This document shows, piece by piece, positions 22,066 through 34,094 of a stretch of 64,000 nt of DNA. Numbering within the stretch: position 1 is the stretch's first letter; every line of letters starts with the position of its first letter. Both the position numbers and the translations under genes were made by a program. This DNA is from Sepioteuthis lessoniana (Eukaryota; Mollusca; Cephalopoda; Myopsida; Loliginidae), in assembly GCA_963585895.1 (NCBI GenBank), contig OY757939.1:60873398-60937397 (forward strand), in the 5' to 3' direction. The notes below the pieces were generated by a model. That model was given only the letters and a program-made list of their open reading frames with translations. It had not been told where the DNA came from and made no database searches.

Positions 22066-22454
22066 AGAAAAAACTTCTTTTCTTTTACTTTTGAAACGAA
22101 CAGATTTCTCTCAGAATTTTATCCCATCTGATCTAAAAAAAAAAAAAAAAAAAAAATATATATTTCATTCATCTTTTTGGGCTCCTAAAATGCTGAGAAA
22201 ATAAAGCCCCACCCTCTTTTATAAATATTAAGTGCTTTAAAAATGATAGAGAAGTATAAAGCAGGTTACAATTGTGTGTTCAATCAATAAAACCATTTCA
22301 TCTTTAAATGGATGCCATTTTCTGTTATTTTTTTATGTATTTGTAACTTTAATATCATTCAAGCTGAGTAGTGTTTTAATGAAATCTTATAAACTAATGA
22401 AATATTTTATTAAAAACAAGCTCTTTTCTTAGATATTTTTTATTTTAAGATCTT
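22066..22454. other. No feature seen
   Basis: AT-rich with a poly(A) run at about 22135-22156. Confidence 0.5.
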
Positions 22455-23135
22455 TGGTTAGTTACTTGGTGTTTTAAGGCATATCAACTCTTGAGGGTTA
22501 TTTAATGCCAAATCGTATACATATAAGTGAATAGTCTATAAGTAACATTTTTAAAGGAGTTCCATTAGCCTAAGAAGTAGAATATTTGCCAATGGTCCGG
22601 GAGATCAGGGTTCAATGCATACCAAAGACTCAAAAAAAAAAAAAAATGGTACTTGATTCAACTTTGCTCAACACTCAGCATTATAAGGTAAGCATCAAGG
22701 GTAAAGTGGAGCAATCCAGGGAATGGAGTAGTACTCTCCCCGACACCTCGGTGTAGTAGCTATTGAAAAATGGAGCCTTCAGGTCACCCTCGCCTATGGT
22801 CGCCAATTTTACTTTTTACTTAGAGCTCATTTGTTTGCACACAGTTAAATGGTTTCAATTATTGCTATTTAACATGAAATGATTCTATTTATCAAGTATT
22901 TTAATCTAATTACAAACATTCTACATAGAGTTGCATGGTTTCAAATTACTTAGAATGATAAACCTAAGTAAATCATTGAATAGTTCTATTTGACCCATAG
23001 ATCGGACCTGAATAGGTACTATGAGTAAATTAGATCTAATGTTAATGAAAGAGTACTTCACAATCCCCAAATTACAAGACTGGAGCCTCACCATCAGATG
23101 CAGTTTAGTGTCATACCCAAGACACTCAAAGTCTT
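22455..23135 (-). repeat. Rep-H split by SINE-C
   Basis: A hairpin at 22484-22515 and the AACATTTTTAAAGGAG segment lie left of SINE-C. The sequence resumes with AGAGCTCATTTGTTTGCACA at about 22823 and continues to a core ending near 23128. Confidence 0.75.
22558..22806 (+). repeat. SINE-C inside Rep-H
   Basis: tRNA-like head (ATTAGCCTAAGAAGTAGAAT, GGTTCAATGCAT). The body contains GGTACTTGATTC and TAAAGTGGAGCAATCCAGGG, then a 3' end near CCTATGGTCGCC. Confidence 0.82.
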
Positions 23136-23861
23136 GTTTTTCTTTACATGATTGACCCTCAGCCACCACCTAGCATCTTTAAAGTAAGAAAGGGTTGGGT
23201 GTTTGTTTGCCATTTGAAGAGCAATTTGAAGTATACATTTGGGACTATCATACAAGTACTAGGGCTTGACATAACCAGCCATTTGATTAGATCAGGCCTC
23301 CCTGACAACTCATCCAGCTCAGCAAGAGCCAAAATAGAGTGTTACTGGTCGTGTGACCAATTTGGTTAACAGGTCATGAACTGCTCAGCCACCAGGATCC
23401 CGTCCTCAACCATTACAGGTGGTCTTATTGGGGGTTGGAAGGGTATTACCTCTTTGTAGAAATGTACTCACAGACAGGACAGTTTAAAATTTTCAAATGT
23501 TGGAAAAACCTAAGAAAATGTACTCAAATGCATCTTATCTGAAAATCAATTTGAGAAGATTTTACACCTGCCTATTCTCAACTACAATATGAGAGTGGCC
23601 TGAAAAGTTAATATGATGACATATCTGTTTTTGAGGACTTTTTTGACCAATGGGATCCAAGCATTGCAATATCAATGGGAAAAGTGTGTGAATGCAAGGG
23701 AGATGATGTTAAAAAATAAACCCAATTTAGTCACATTTCACTAGAATATCTTGTTCAGCTAATGAACTTTTCAGCCAACCCCAATAAGATCCTGTATTAT
23801 ACTCATAAAACACCAGACCTAATTGGACAGATCTACCAACTATGTCTTTAGCATATAAATG
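23136..23861. other. Unassigned
   Basis: No known repeat or gene recognised. The 23148-23369 open stretch contains no identifiable domain. Confidence 0.4.
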
Positions 23862-23986
23862 ATTAATTGATCAATTTCAATGGCATGTCAACCCATGTAG
23901 ATTTATTTTTTACAAATAGGTTAGGGAATCACATTCAGTTTTTGTGTAATTGTTTTCTGCACAGTTATATAGAGTTCAAGTAACAA

Positions 23987-25086
23987 TCGGGTTGAGTCAT
24001 AAATAATTTCTGTTTTTTGAAAAGCAAGTTGTAACAATGCATTTCAAACTTCTAATGTTTTAAATGCAAAAAGAAATTACCTAATGAAAGAATGCTTTCA
24101 TCAGTCATTCTAATTTCAGTAGTGAAAGAGTGCACTCCTAAAATGGAGACACTGAAAGTGCATATTTGACATGTAATGTTGTGGGAATTTACGTTTACAG
24201 AAACTGCTAAAAAATTTGTAGTGTTTATGACCAAGGTGTCATTATTAACCACCAAGTCTGAAAGCGGTTTTCAAAGTTTTTATTCTGGTGATACATCGTT
24301 CAGAAGTGAATGCTCATCAGAACTCGATCAAGATGCTTTAAAAGAATTGGTAGAATGCAATGCATGCAAACGTACTCAAGAATTAGTACTTGATCTCAAT
24401 ACATCCGAATCCATGATTTGCTGCCACTTGAAAAAGATAGGAAAGTGAATATATCCATAGTATTCTTCCGAGGCAGAGAAATGACCAATTTTTCAAGAAT
24501 ATCATTACAGGTAATGAAAAATAGGTCTTTTATGATAATGATCAATACAAAAAGCAGTGGATTGACAAGGATGAATTTCCACAGCTGATTTCAAAAGCAG
24601 AGCTTCATGGAAGAAAAAATTATGCAGCGTTCATGGTGGGATCACTGTGGTATTGTTCATTTAGAGTTTTTAAACCAGTCAGACACTCAATGCAAGCTTA
24701 TACTCTCAACAGGTGCAACGTGTACATGAAAATTTAAGAAAATGCTCTGCACTCATCAATAAAAGAAACGCTGTGCTTCTCCATGATAACATAAGGCAAA
24801 ATTCAGCAAGAATCATGCAGGAAAAAATATTGGATTTAGGCTCGTCAGTTCCACCATATTCAAGTGATATCTCTTTTGTTCTCTAGAAAATGCTCAGAGT
24901 TACAAAAAAATTTTATTTTCAAGATTAGGTGAAAACATTTGTGAAAAACTTTCCGAGCTCAAAACCAGCTGAATTTTACTTGAGAGGAATCAACAATCTA
25001 CCAAATAACTGGCAAGAGGGGACTAAAAAATAACAAATATTCAATTGACTGAAATTAATTGTTACATTGTTCATGACTCAACCTAA
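23987..25086 (+). mobile_element. Mariner element 2, decayed
   Basis: Terminal repeats GGGTTGAGTCATAAATAA-like at the left and the complement TGACTCAACCTAA at the right. The transposase frame is recognisable: DQDALKELVECNACKRTQEL, LDLNTSESMICCHLKKIGK, later FYDNDQ, WIDKDEF and HDN. At about 1.1 kb against a usual 1.3 kb it carries deletions. The first catalytic Asp (usual GDE) reads Asn at 24513-24515 and the following Trp codon is a stop. The second Asp (24784-24786) remains. The segment before the third is shortened. Confidence 0.85.
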
Positions 25087-25157
25087 TCATAAACCTTAGA
25101 AAACAATTATAGCTTTAAGTAACTATTTTATTATAAATAATTTCTTTAGATATATAT

Positions 25158-25606
25158 CATCATCATGTCGTGCCAATAGCATGGATATCCCTGACCCTCT
25201 CTCACCACTTCTCCCTATCATTCATTGCCTCTGGCAGGTCTTCAGGGCTACATCCCGTATCCTCACATAGCTGCTGTATGTATGTTTGAGCTAGTCGTCC
25301 TGCTTTTGCCCGGCCATATGTGGAGGTCCATAGGAGTACATCACTCATGAGCTCATCCCTGCTTCTCCAGCAGTGTCCTGCGTGTGTGGTTTGTTTAACT
25401 TGGATAGTTTTCATGATGGGAGGTAGGTGGCTGTATAGTTTGTGTCTTGTGGGGTGTTGTCGCCAGGACTTGTTCAATATTGCTCGCAGCATTCTTGTGT
25501 AATTGCCGTCTAGCTTCTTCTCCAGCCGTTTAGTTAGTGTCCAAGTAGTGCCTCCATACAGCAGTATCGATACAACCGCTGCCTGGAAGAAACTGCGTTT
25601 CATTTT
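25158..25606 (-). mobile_element. RTE 3' fragment
   Basis: Encodes the C-terminal part from MKRSFFQAAVVSILLYGGTT to the end, with one stop at 25202-25204 (expected CGA, reads TGA). It ends in the ATG-repeat tail (complement CATCATCAT) at 25158. It is 5'-truncated just upstream of the MKRSFF codons. It belongs to the TGCSPEDLPEAMNDREKW subfamily. Confidence 0.92.
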
Positions 25607-25919
25607 ATATCAGATAATTTTCATACAGATCTATTTGAATCATAGATGGGACTCAAACAAGTACTACCTTTCTGGGTCAGAATGGACCTGGGAGTCATAA
25701 AAAAAAATGAAGAGTACTCCACTTTTCAGAGCACCAGAACTGGAGCCTTACCACTGGATGCAGATTAGTGTCAATACCCAAGACACTCCTTTTGGTGGGA
25801 GGGATCTTACACCCCTGCAGAGGATGTAATGAGCATATTTTAAGTTCTGTGACAGAGCAACTAGCCACAGAGGTAAAGTCAAAGATTGTTGCTAGGTGCT
25901 GATACTATGTAACCCAGTG

Positions 25920-26190
25920 GAGGCACACTTAATGTAATAGTTATCATAGGAAACAGAATCAATGACTTCAGTTCAAATCCCGGACAGGATTGTTTGCATT
26001 TTCTTTAGTCTTAATGCCTTTGACAAAGATATGACTCATTCTGTTCTCTCCTCTACAATTAAATAGTAGTACAAGTTGGGCTCTTTTGCTTTAGTACAAC
26101 CACCAGTCTGGAAAGAAGAAAAATTCTAAATTCAAACCAGCTGTACTATGCTTAAAAATTGACCTTGTATCAGTTTGGGTAAATACATGT
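25920..26190 (+). repeat. SINE-A, diverged
   Basis: A box TTAATGTAATAGTTATCA, B box AGTTCAAATCCCGG, and an AAATTGACCTTGTATCAG then GGGTAAATAC end. Confidence 0.8.
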
Positions 26191-26399
26191 GACAGTCTAT
26201 ATTGGGTTACATGGTATGTAACGTGGAAAGGAGATAGGCACTGCCAAGTAACACTTCCATCACCCTAAGAGATGCCATGAAAGGGAATTACTTGGCTTAG
26301 CACCCTTAACAGGTTATTAACTACAACAATTACTGCATGTAGGTCAGATAAAATAAACTAATTATGATGATTCAGAAAGCTATTAACTTAAGCATAAGA

Positions 26400-26600
26400 T
26401 ATAGATGGCTTCATGGCTCAGAAAGTAGAATCAGTGTGCCAAGTTTAAATTCTAGCTGAGGCAGTGTGTTTATTTGGCACTCAGTCTGTTGAGAAACCAT
26501 CAATCCATTTCTTCTCTCCCAGTCATTTAATAGTAGGGAAAACAGAGTTCACAATCCTTGGTTAGTAACCAGTCTATAAAAAGGACAAAAACTTACTGTC
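26400..26600 (+). repeat. Decayed tRNA-headed SINE
   Basis: TGGCTCAGAAAGTAGAATC resembles an A box. Later TTTAATAGTAGGGAAAACAG and AACCAGTCTATAAA recall the SINE-A body. Assignment is uncertain. Confidence 0.4.
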
Positions 26601-27004
26601 TTTTGTTCATACCCACTTACAGGAAAGGCTTTGGAAGGATAAATTTAGAATTGGAGTTTCTAAGGCAGTTCAATAGAGTCTTCAACCTCATTTATGAAAC
26701 CCCACAAAGAATACTAGTGCCAAACCGTAATGAACATTACTCGTTCCTTTTAAAAATCAAAGGCATAGAGAAGCTTTTTATGATTACTCACAAGGCCAAA
26801 ATTTGATAAGGTCAGTTTGAAAGGGATGCTCTGCAGGAAGCAAACCTCTAATGGGATGGTTTTAATAACTGCTTAGATTTCATCAGGATTCCTATTCAGG
26901 GTGCCTTAGGGTCCAAATAATAAACCCAGCCTTTACCTCTTTTAGATAAGAGGGTAGGTACTTGGTGGGAAAGTCTCCCTGGAACTTAAGTTTTTATGTG
27001 CCTC
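26601..27004. other. Unassigned
   Basis: No recognised feature. Confidence 0.4.
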
Positions 27005-27425
27005 CTGATTGATTTTAATGGCATATTAACCAGTCTAGGGTTATTTTATATGTAGAGGTTAGGGAATCACATTCATATTTACATTCATGCAGTTGTTTTT
27101 TTTGTACACCATCTTATAAACTACAAATAATTTTTAAACAGATCTATTTGAAGTTGTCTGAATTTCTGAGACAAAACTTAATGAAAGAAGATCTATTTGA
27201 ACTATAGATGGAACTTTAGCAAGGACTACCACTCCAGATCAGAGTGGACCTACGAATAATGGCAATGAAGGGGTACTCCCCATTTGCCAGATCTCTTGAA
27301 CTGGAGCCTCACCATCAGCTGGTTTAGTGCCATACCCTTTTGAAGAAGCTTCTTACCTCCTCTGTAGATGATACAGTTAGCATATTCTAAGCTCTGCTGA
27401 CAGGGTGGGAATCTTCCAAGCTGAA
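27005..27425 (-). repeat. Rep-H2 copy
   Basis: Hairpin variant GGCATATTAACCAGTCTAGG at about 27021, few units, and a core from CTACCACTCCAGATCAGAG to the CTCTGCTGACAGGGTGGG end. Confidence 0.75.
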
Positions 27426-27444
27426 AGTGGCATAGAGAAGGTTG

Positions 27445-28625
27445 TTTGATTGGGTTTTACAGCATATCAACCCTTGTAGTTTATTTAATGCCAAATCCTG
27501 TTTATTTATATATCAAATATGATTTGTAAACATTTTTTTCATAACATTTTTAAACAAGCCTGAGCTCGGTTTTTTTTTTTTTTAACACAGTTAAATGGTT
27601 TCAATTATTGCTATATAACACTAACAACTTAAACATCAGTCATTTTTTACCCACATTTAAATATGATTTTTAAATTCAATTTTTAAAGGAGTTAGAATAA
27701 ACATTCTTGTGTACAAGTATTGCTATTCTTTCTACTCAGTTAGATAGCAATGGTTGTAACTACGTAAGACTAATCATTCTATTTGATATTAATCCTTTGT
27801 TTGCACATAGAGAAGTAATTACAAGTTTGTTTGGGTTTTATGGCATATCAACCTTTGTAGGTTACTCAATGCCAAATCCATTTTTATACAAATTAACAGT
27901 TCTATTTCAAACAATTCAGTTTAGTATAAGAATAGTTTTTGTTTACAGTTAAATGTCAAAACAGTTCTATTTCAAACAATTCAGTTTAGCATAAGAATGC
28001 ATGTTAGTTCTATTAGACCTGTAGATAGGACCCTTTCAGGGGCTACCACTCTGAGTCAGAGTGGACCTGGGAGCAATAGCAATGAAGGGGGTACTCCACA
28101 TTTGCCAATGCTCCAGCATTACTGGAACCTCACCATCAGATTGTTTAGTGTCATATTTAGGACACCCGTGGGGGGGGGTTCTTACCCCTCTGCAGAAAAG
28201 CAGTTAGTGTATTCTACAGCCCCAACCGACTGGGCAAGTGGTTACTATTATTGTTATTTAATATTAATTATTCTACTGAACACCATTCATTTGCATTCAG
28301 TTAAATGATTCCAAGTATTGCTATGTATTGCTAAAAATTCAATTATACCTCAATCATTTGTTTACACACAGTTTAAATTATCAAACATAGATAGGGTCCT
28401 ATCAATGGACCATCCTATCAGGTGCTACCACTCTGGATCAAAGTAGACCTGGGAGTAACAGCAATGAAGGGATACTCCACATTCCACAAAGCTCTAGGAC
28501 TGAAGTCTCGCCATCAAATTGTTTAGTGTCATACTCAGAACACTCGCTGAGGTAGGATCTTACACCTCTGCAGTGATGCAGTTGGTGTATCCTACAGCCA
28601 CTGCAGACTGGGCTGGGAATAAAGA
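27445..28625 (-). repeat. Rep-H interrupted by a second Rep-H
   Basis: The outer copy has its hairpin and units at 27445-27822. It resumes at about 28241 and ends with its own core (28410-28625). Confidence 0.7.
27823..28240 (-). repeat. Inner Rep-H, short form
   Basis: Complete hairpin (GGCATATCAACCTTTGTAGG), two units and a core ending CCCCAACCGACTGGGCAAG. It sits between two halves of another copy. Confidence 0.72.
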
Positions 28626-29184
28626 AGGGAGACCGACATGGACTATCTTCTATAAAAACCTTGCCGAAGTCTGAACTGTGGAAAAGAAGCAAAACTTTTC
28701 AGGAAAAGATCCACAATCTTGTCAGACTAATGGATGCCAGAGAACCTAGACAATTCCAAGTAACCTTTCCAGTATTTAAATGCAGAAACAGGGCTTGGTA
28801 TGTCAGTTAAAGCAGAAGAGAAGAATGAAGATAGAAGGAAAGAAAATATCTTCAAGATGTTTGATATTCTGAAGTAAACACAGAACTAATTCTATTAATG
28901 GAAGAAGAAAGAGAAAAAAAAAGCAATAAAAGTATTTTCTTTTTTTAATTAAGATGTGCAGGAATAGGAAGAAATAGCAGACAGTTGAGTTTGAAGATTA
29001 ACTTTAAATGTTGCAGTTCTTTGTTTTGAGTCAAAGTACTGTAATTAATCAGTAGTTGGAAAAAAAAAAAAAAATTTAAGGAAAAAAAAATATCTTAGAA
29101 TCTTATTCTGTCCATCAGTAATGCTTAACTTAATTCCTGACCACTGACAATCCCCCCCCCGACCCCCAGAATGGCAATGTTGGT
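28626..29184. other. Unassigned
   Basis: No recognised repeat or gene. A-runs at 29058 and 29081, a C run near 29152. Confidence 0.4.
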
Positions 29185-29728
29185 TGGTGGGTTGTGATTT
29201 ATGGCATATCAAGCTATGTAGGTTATAGTTTTTAGGTAACACTTTTAAACGAGCCAGAGCTCATTTGTTTGCACAAAGTTAGATGGTTTCAAGTATTGCT
29301 ATTTATTGTTTGCACATAGTTTAATGGTTTCAAGTATTAGTGTTGAACTAATAGTTCTATTTGCACACAGTTAAATAGTTTCAAGTATTGCTATCTAATA
29401 CTAATAATTCAGTTTAATATTAATCATTTGGTTGCACATAGTTAAATGGTTTCAAGTAAAGTATATGATTAAATAGTTCTATTTGATCCATAGAAGAGAC
29501 TCTAACATGTAATACTACTTTAAGTCAGAGTAGACCTGGGAGTAATGACAATGAAGGGGTACTCCACATTTTCCAAAGAACCAGCATTACTGGAACCTCA
29601 CCATCAGATGGTTTAGTATCATATCCAGAACACCTGTTGTGGTGGTGGTGGGGGGTAGGGGGTCTTATTCTTCTGCAGAGATGCAGTTGGCGTATTCTAC
29701 AGCCCCAATTGACTGGGCTGCTAGTAAA
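29185..29728 (-). repeat. Rep-H copy
   Basis: The hairpin arm GGCATATCAAG is degraded. Four clear AGTTAAATGGTTTCAAGTAT-type units follow, then a core ending CCCCAATTGACTGGGCTG. Confidence 0.78.
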
Positions 29729-30301
29729 ATTATTAGCAATACATTATATGATGGTGGGCTGAAAAGTTAATTTCATATCAGCTATTGTTGATTTTTTTGA
29801 CCAATGGGATCCATGCACTGCAACACTAATGGAAGAAGTGTGAGAAACCATGTACAAAGAGTGTTCAACTGAGATAAATCTTTCCCACATTTTTATGTGA
29901 TATTTAAAATTTTTGAGAATAAATTTACGTCTTTGCATTAAAAAAAAAAAAAAAAAAAAAGATGAAAAAAATAAAAAGTAATTTAAGTTTCACTCTTAGC
30001 CCTAAAAATACTGATAAAGTAGATAACCACTGGATATTTTAAAGGAGTAAGAAATTAAATCTTGACAAATCCAAAATTAAAGAATATCTGATTAGGAAAA
30101 TTATATATAAAAATAAATGAAAAAAAAAACTCAAGAGACCGTAATTTGGGTGATATGAATTTATTTCAGCTGGCCACTTGATAAGAACAACGAACCTCTT
30201 CAGATAACCTTCACATAGTGGACAGAAAACAATTATAAAGGTATTCTTGCAATGGATTCTTACTTATTGAAAAAAGATATATCTAAATAATTCAAGAAGG
30301 A
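29729..30301. other. Unassigned, poly(A) run at 29940-29960
   Basis: AT-rich with no recognised gene. Confidence 0.45.
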
Positions 30302-30695
30302 TGTTATATATTGACCCTCAACCGAGCCGTCAATCAAGAGATGTACCTGTGTAAATAAGCGGAAGAACAGCAGAAGCAGGTGGGCGTTAAACAATATAAC
30401 CAGGTGCCCAAGTGAAAATCAGCTGCAGACAGAGGACTTTGGGCCCTCAGTGACCCACGGTTGAGCAACCCCAGCCAAGATGAGAAAGTGCTGCTATGGG
30501 TGAGGAAGAACTTGGGTTAAAATAACAGTCAGTCTGTCTCCACTCACCTCTCACACACAAGAAACATCACCTTTTCAAGAATAAAGCGCGAGATTTTTAT
30601 AAAGAAGTGTATTCGTTCGTTCATTGAAGTTCGTATATTATGTTCCCGTGTATATTTGTATATGTACATGTGCAGTTGTATGTGGCCATACAACA
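30302..30695 (+). mobile_element. Solo LTR
   Basis: 394 bp with TG...CA ends and matching terminal inverted repeats (TGTTATAT and ATACAACA). A 4-base target duplication AGGA lies at 30298-30301 and 30696-30699. It contains a TATA-like TTTATAAAG and an AATAAA signal near 30582. No internal region is present, as expected after recombination between two LTRs. Probably Gypsy-like by its 4-base duplication, but the family is not certain. A fossil; orientation is inferred from the AATAAA. Confidence 0.6.
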
Positions 30696-30769
30696 AGGAG
30701 AAACAAAAAGACCTGGGTTAGAAGCTAGAGCCAAATCTGGATGTGATATCCATGTTTAGTGTCATTAAG

Positions 30770-31228
30770 ACCTGACTGATAAAATGAAACGCAGTTTCTT
30801 CCAGGTAGTGGTCGTGTTAATACTGCTATATGGATGCACTACTTGGATGCTAACTAAACGGCTGGAGAAGAAGCTAGACAGCAATTACACAAGAATGCTG
30901 CGAGCAATATTGAACAAGTCCTGGCAGCAACACCCCACAAGGCACCAACTATACGGCCACCTGCCTCCCATCATGAAAACTATCCAAGTTAGATGAACCA
31001 GACATGCAGGACACTGCTGGAGAAGCAGGGACAAGCTCATCAGTGATGTACTCCTATGGACCCCCACATATGGCCAAGCAAAAGCAGGACGACCAGCTCG
31101 AACATACATACAGCAGCTATGTGAGGATACGGGATGTAGCTCTGAAGACCTGCCAGAGGCGATGAATGATAGGGAGAAGTGGCGAGAGAGGGTCAGGGAT
31201 ATCCGTGCTAGCAGCACGACATGATGAT
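30770..31228 (+). mobile_element. RTE 3' fragment
   Basis: 5'-truncated shortly before MKRSFFQVVVVLILLYGCTT. One stop lies at 30994-30996 (AGA TGA ACC), then the frame continues to the TGCSPEDLPEAMNDREKW end and an ACATGATGAT tail. Confidence 0.92.
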
Positions 31229-32367
31229 CCTTATCTACCTATAAGAATTTTTTTTTTTTTTTTAAATGAGATTCATGAGACACTCAGTACCAGGAATCAT
31301 TTTACTAACTCGACCAATTTTATTTTAAGGGAAAAAAAAAAAAAAAAAAAAAAAAATCTGTATTTACTTTTTTGTTTTTAAAGAAACTGTAGTGATAAAA
31401 GCTATTACTAATACCAAACTTTAGTTTAAAAATTCTTTTAAAATGTTTTATCTGATTTCTATTTAAGATTGAAATTTAGTCTTTATTTAATGTATCACTA
31501 TTTGTATATATTTTTTTTTAAATCTGAATACTGCCATTCTAATTACTGTTATAATAATTAATCATTGATAATTATATCACTAATGATAATAAAAATTCTA
31601 ACTACTATAGTTAATCTATCATTATTATTGCTACTGTTATCACATCAACAGTAACACTGATATCATAAACTTTATCCTACGATTGTTATCACTATCAATT
31701 TTTCTATTAATCTTTATCATGAGTTTAAATCTATTTTTATGTTGGCATTTAAAAATTAGTTTGTCACGTTTATTTCATAGTTGGTTAGAAAATCTATATC
31801 AAATTGTGCTTATTTTTTCCTTCAGGCAAAGGTTACATCTACTGTTTAAGATTCCAAGAGAAGATTTAATAAATCTCCATTTATGCTTCTCTCTCTCAAA
31901 CTCCAAAAACACCTTGATAGAGCTGTTTGGTTTTTAAGCAACAGTTTGAAAAAAGGGTGTCTACGATTATAGAAACTATGTTTCCAATTTCCAATTGAGA
32001 TTCCATTTAAACCTTCTCTTCCATGGGGACAATATTTGCTTGGTAGAACACTTTCTCAGAATTATACATTTCCCCCCATAGGACAATCTTCTTTATTTCT
32101 ACAATAACAATATAATTTTTTTGTTCAATTATTATCTGTTCACGATTTATCTACAATTTTCTTATGATTATAAATTATTTTAGATATATTATTTGTGCAA
32201 GAGTAAGTAATTTTTAATGCATTCCTATTTAAAATTTTATTCAATGGGTTGTCCAAGTTGAAATCTCTTGAGGAAGTACTTTTGCCTATATTAATATTTA
32301 GAAAGTTTACAGAAAAGGAAGGCTTAAACCAGATTACCTTTCTGAGCTCCTTTTTTTTTTTTTTTTT
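31229..32367. other. Unassigned AT-rich interval
   Basis: Poly(T) at 31247-31262, poly(A) at about 31332-31355, scattered ATTATT tracts. No gene recognised. Confidence 0.5.
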
Positions 32368-32465
32368 TGCACAGTTAAATGGTTTCAAGTATTTCAATAT
32401 AATATGAATAATTCTATTTACTATTAATCATTTGTTTGAATAAAGTTAAATAGTTTCAAGTATCG
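32368..32465 (-). repeat. Rep-H fragment
   Basis: Two internal units only: GCACAGTTAAATGGTTTCAA and TTAAATAGTTTCAAGTATC. Confidence 0.65.
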
Positions 32466-32737
32466 TCAAGAGTCACTGATGAATTTAGAAATTAAATTTT
32501 CACAAAGCAAAAGTGGAAAACACCTAAAACAGCAGAAATTTTCATAAACCAAGTTGATCTTCATTTTGTAAATTTTCTTTTAATATAAAAAAATTTAAAA
32601 ATAATTAACAAACAGAAATGTTATTTAATTTCTAAAATCTAAGTTAACTTAAGACACCTGTATAACAAGAAAGCTGTATGTGCAATTAAAAAAAAAGTAA
32701 AATAAAGGTCTATGATGAGGGGGGAGAACAGCAGGAC

Positions 32738-32780
32738 CTCTGATTTAAAACTTAGTGCTCTAATGATTTAGCCATTATTC
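32738..32780 (+). repeat. Direct repeat flanking the SINE-A/mariner composite
   Basis: CTCTGATTTAAAACTTAGTG and CTCTAATGATTTAGCC recur at 34461-34500 as CTCTGATTTAAGATTTTGTG and CTCTAATGATTTACC. See the finding on flanking duplication. Confidence 0.6.
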
Positions 32781-32818
32781 AGGTGTGTTTAGAATAATTA
32801 TTATTGTCATAAGAAATA

Positions 32819-34094
32819 ACACACTCAATAAGTCCCAAACCTGACATAGATGGCACCACTAATAAAAAAATCCATGATTTTTTTTATAAAGTACTAACCT
32901 TCAAATGGTACATGTCAAAATTTAAACCCAATCAGATTATTAGTTTACAAATTACAGTTATTTAAGTGAAGCTACTGTTGCAACTTTTCAAAACAGTGGA
33001 CAAATCTGAATTTCATGTGTTGATAAAGCATTGCTTTCTGATGGGAAAAAATACTGTTCAAGCAAAGCAATGGTTTGATAAGTGTTATTCAGACTCTGAT
33101 CCGTCAGAAACAACAGTTAGGAGGTGGTATGCTGACTTTAAATGTGGTCATACAGACACAAATGATGCCGAAAGTCCAAGTTGCTTAAATTTGGCAGTTG
33201 TCCCGGAAAACACCAAAAAACTCCAAACTTGTTTTGGCCAATCATAAATTGAAGTTGCGTGAGATAGCAGAGGACTTGAAGATATCAGAAGGCAGTGTAT
33301 TCACCATTTTGCATGAATATTTGTCAATGAGAAAGCTGTGTTCAAAGTGGGTGCCGCGTTTGCTCACAGTTGATCAAAAACGTGCCGATAATTCAGTGTT
33401 GTTTGCAACCATTTTAACACAACAAAAATGAGTTTTTGCATAAATATGTGACAATGTATGAAACATGGATCCACCACTTCACTCCAGAGTCAAATCAGTA
33501 GTCATCTAAGTGGATAGCAGCAGGTGAAAGCCATCCAAAGCAACTAAAGACGCAAAATATCAGCAGGCAAGGTTTTGGCTTCAGTATTTTGGAATGTGTA
33601 AGGTATTTTGTTCGATGACCTTGAGAAAGGAAAAACCATCAATAGCAAATATTATACAGCATTATTGGTGCATTTGAAGGAAGAAATCGCCAAAAAAATG
33701 GCCACAAATTAAGAAGAAAAAAGTGCTCTTTCACCAAGACAATCCACCATATCACAAATCGATTGCAATGATGGCAAAACTACATGAATTGCACTTTGAA
33801 TAGCTTCCGCACCCATTCTATTCTCCAGATCTGGCCCCCAGTGACTACTGGCTGTTTGCAGACCTCAGAAAAATGCTCCTGGGAAAGAGATTTGATTCCA
33901 ATGAACTAACGATATTGGAAACTGAAGCATATTTTGAGGCCAAAGAAATCATTCAACAAAAAAAGCATCAAAGTGTTAGAGAAGCATTGGAATCAGTATA
34001 TCAACCTAGAAGGAGACTGCTGATGATTAAAGTCAAATTTTGCCTAAAAGTTGTTGCTTTATTAGTTAGGCCCAGGACTTATTCAGTGATGTGT
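32819..34094 (+). mobile_element. Mariner element 1, near full length
   Basis: 1276 bp, the usual length for mariner. Inverted ends ACACACTCAATAAGTCC at left and the complement of ACACATCACTGAATAAGTCC at right, flanked by TA at 32817-32818 and 34095-34096. The transposase gene is inside and broken. Confidence 0.93.
32966..34078 (+). pseudogene. Mariner transposase pseudogene
   Basis: A DD34D transposase that would cut and rejoin the element at TA sites. Visible parts: an N-terminal helix-turn-helix region (LIKHCFLMGKNTVQAKQWF, then RRWYADFKCG), a second HTH (LKLREIAEDLKISEGSVFTI), WVPRLLTVDQK, the catalytic segment ETWIHHFTPES, FHQDN (Asp at 33738-33740) and PDLAPSDYWLF (Asp at 33843-33845). 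The last two are 35 codons apart, as expected for DD34D. The first catalytic Asp is replaced by Tyr (33457-33459, MYETW for MDETW). Several frame changes separate the pieces, so it is inactive. Confidence 0.9.

Larger units (their letters stand above)
23862..25860 (-). repeat. Rep-H2 split by a mariner and an RTE fragment
   Basis: Pieces at 23862-23986 (hairpin variant ATGGCATGTCAACCC), 25087-25157 and 25607-25860 (core with CTGGGTCAGAATGGACCTGG). Together they give the usual order of the family once the two insertions are removed. Confidence 0.72.

Noticed and set aside
27997-28308. 103-codon open frame in Rep-H
   Set aside because: It spans the Rep-H core and is not kept open in the other copies, so it is not coding.
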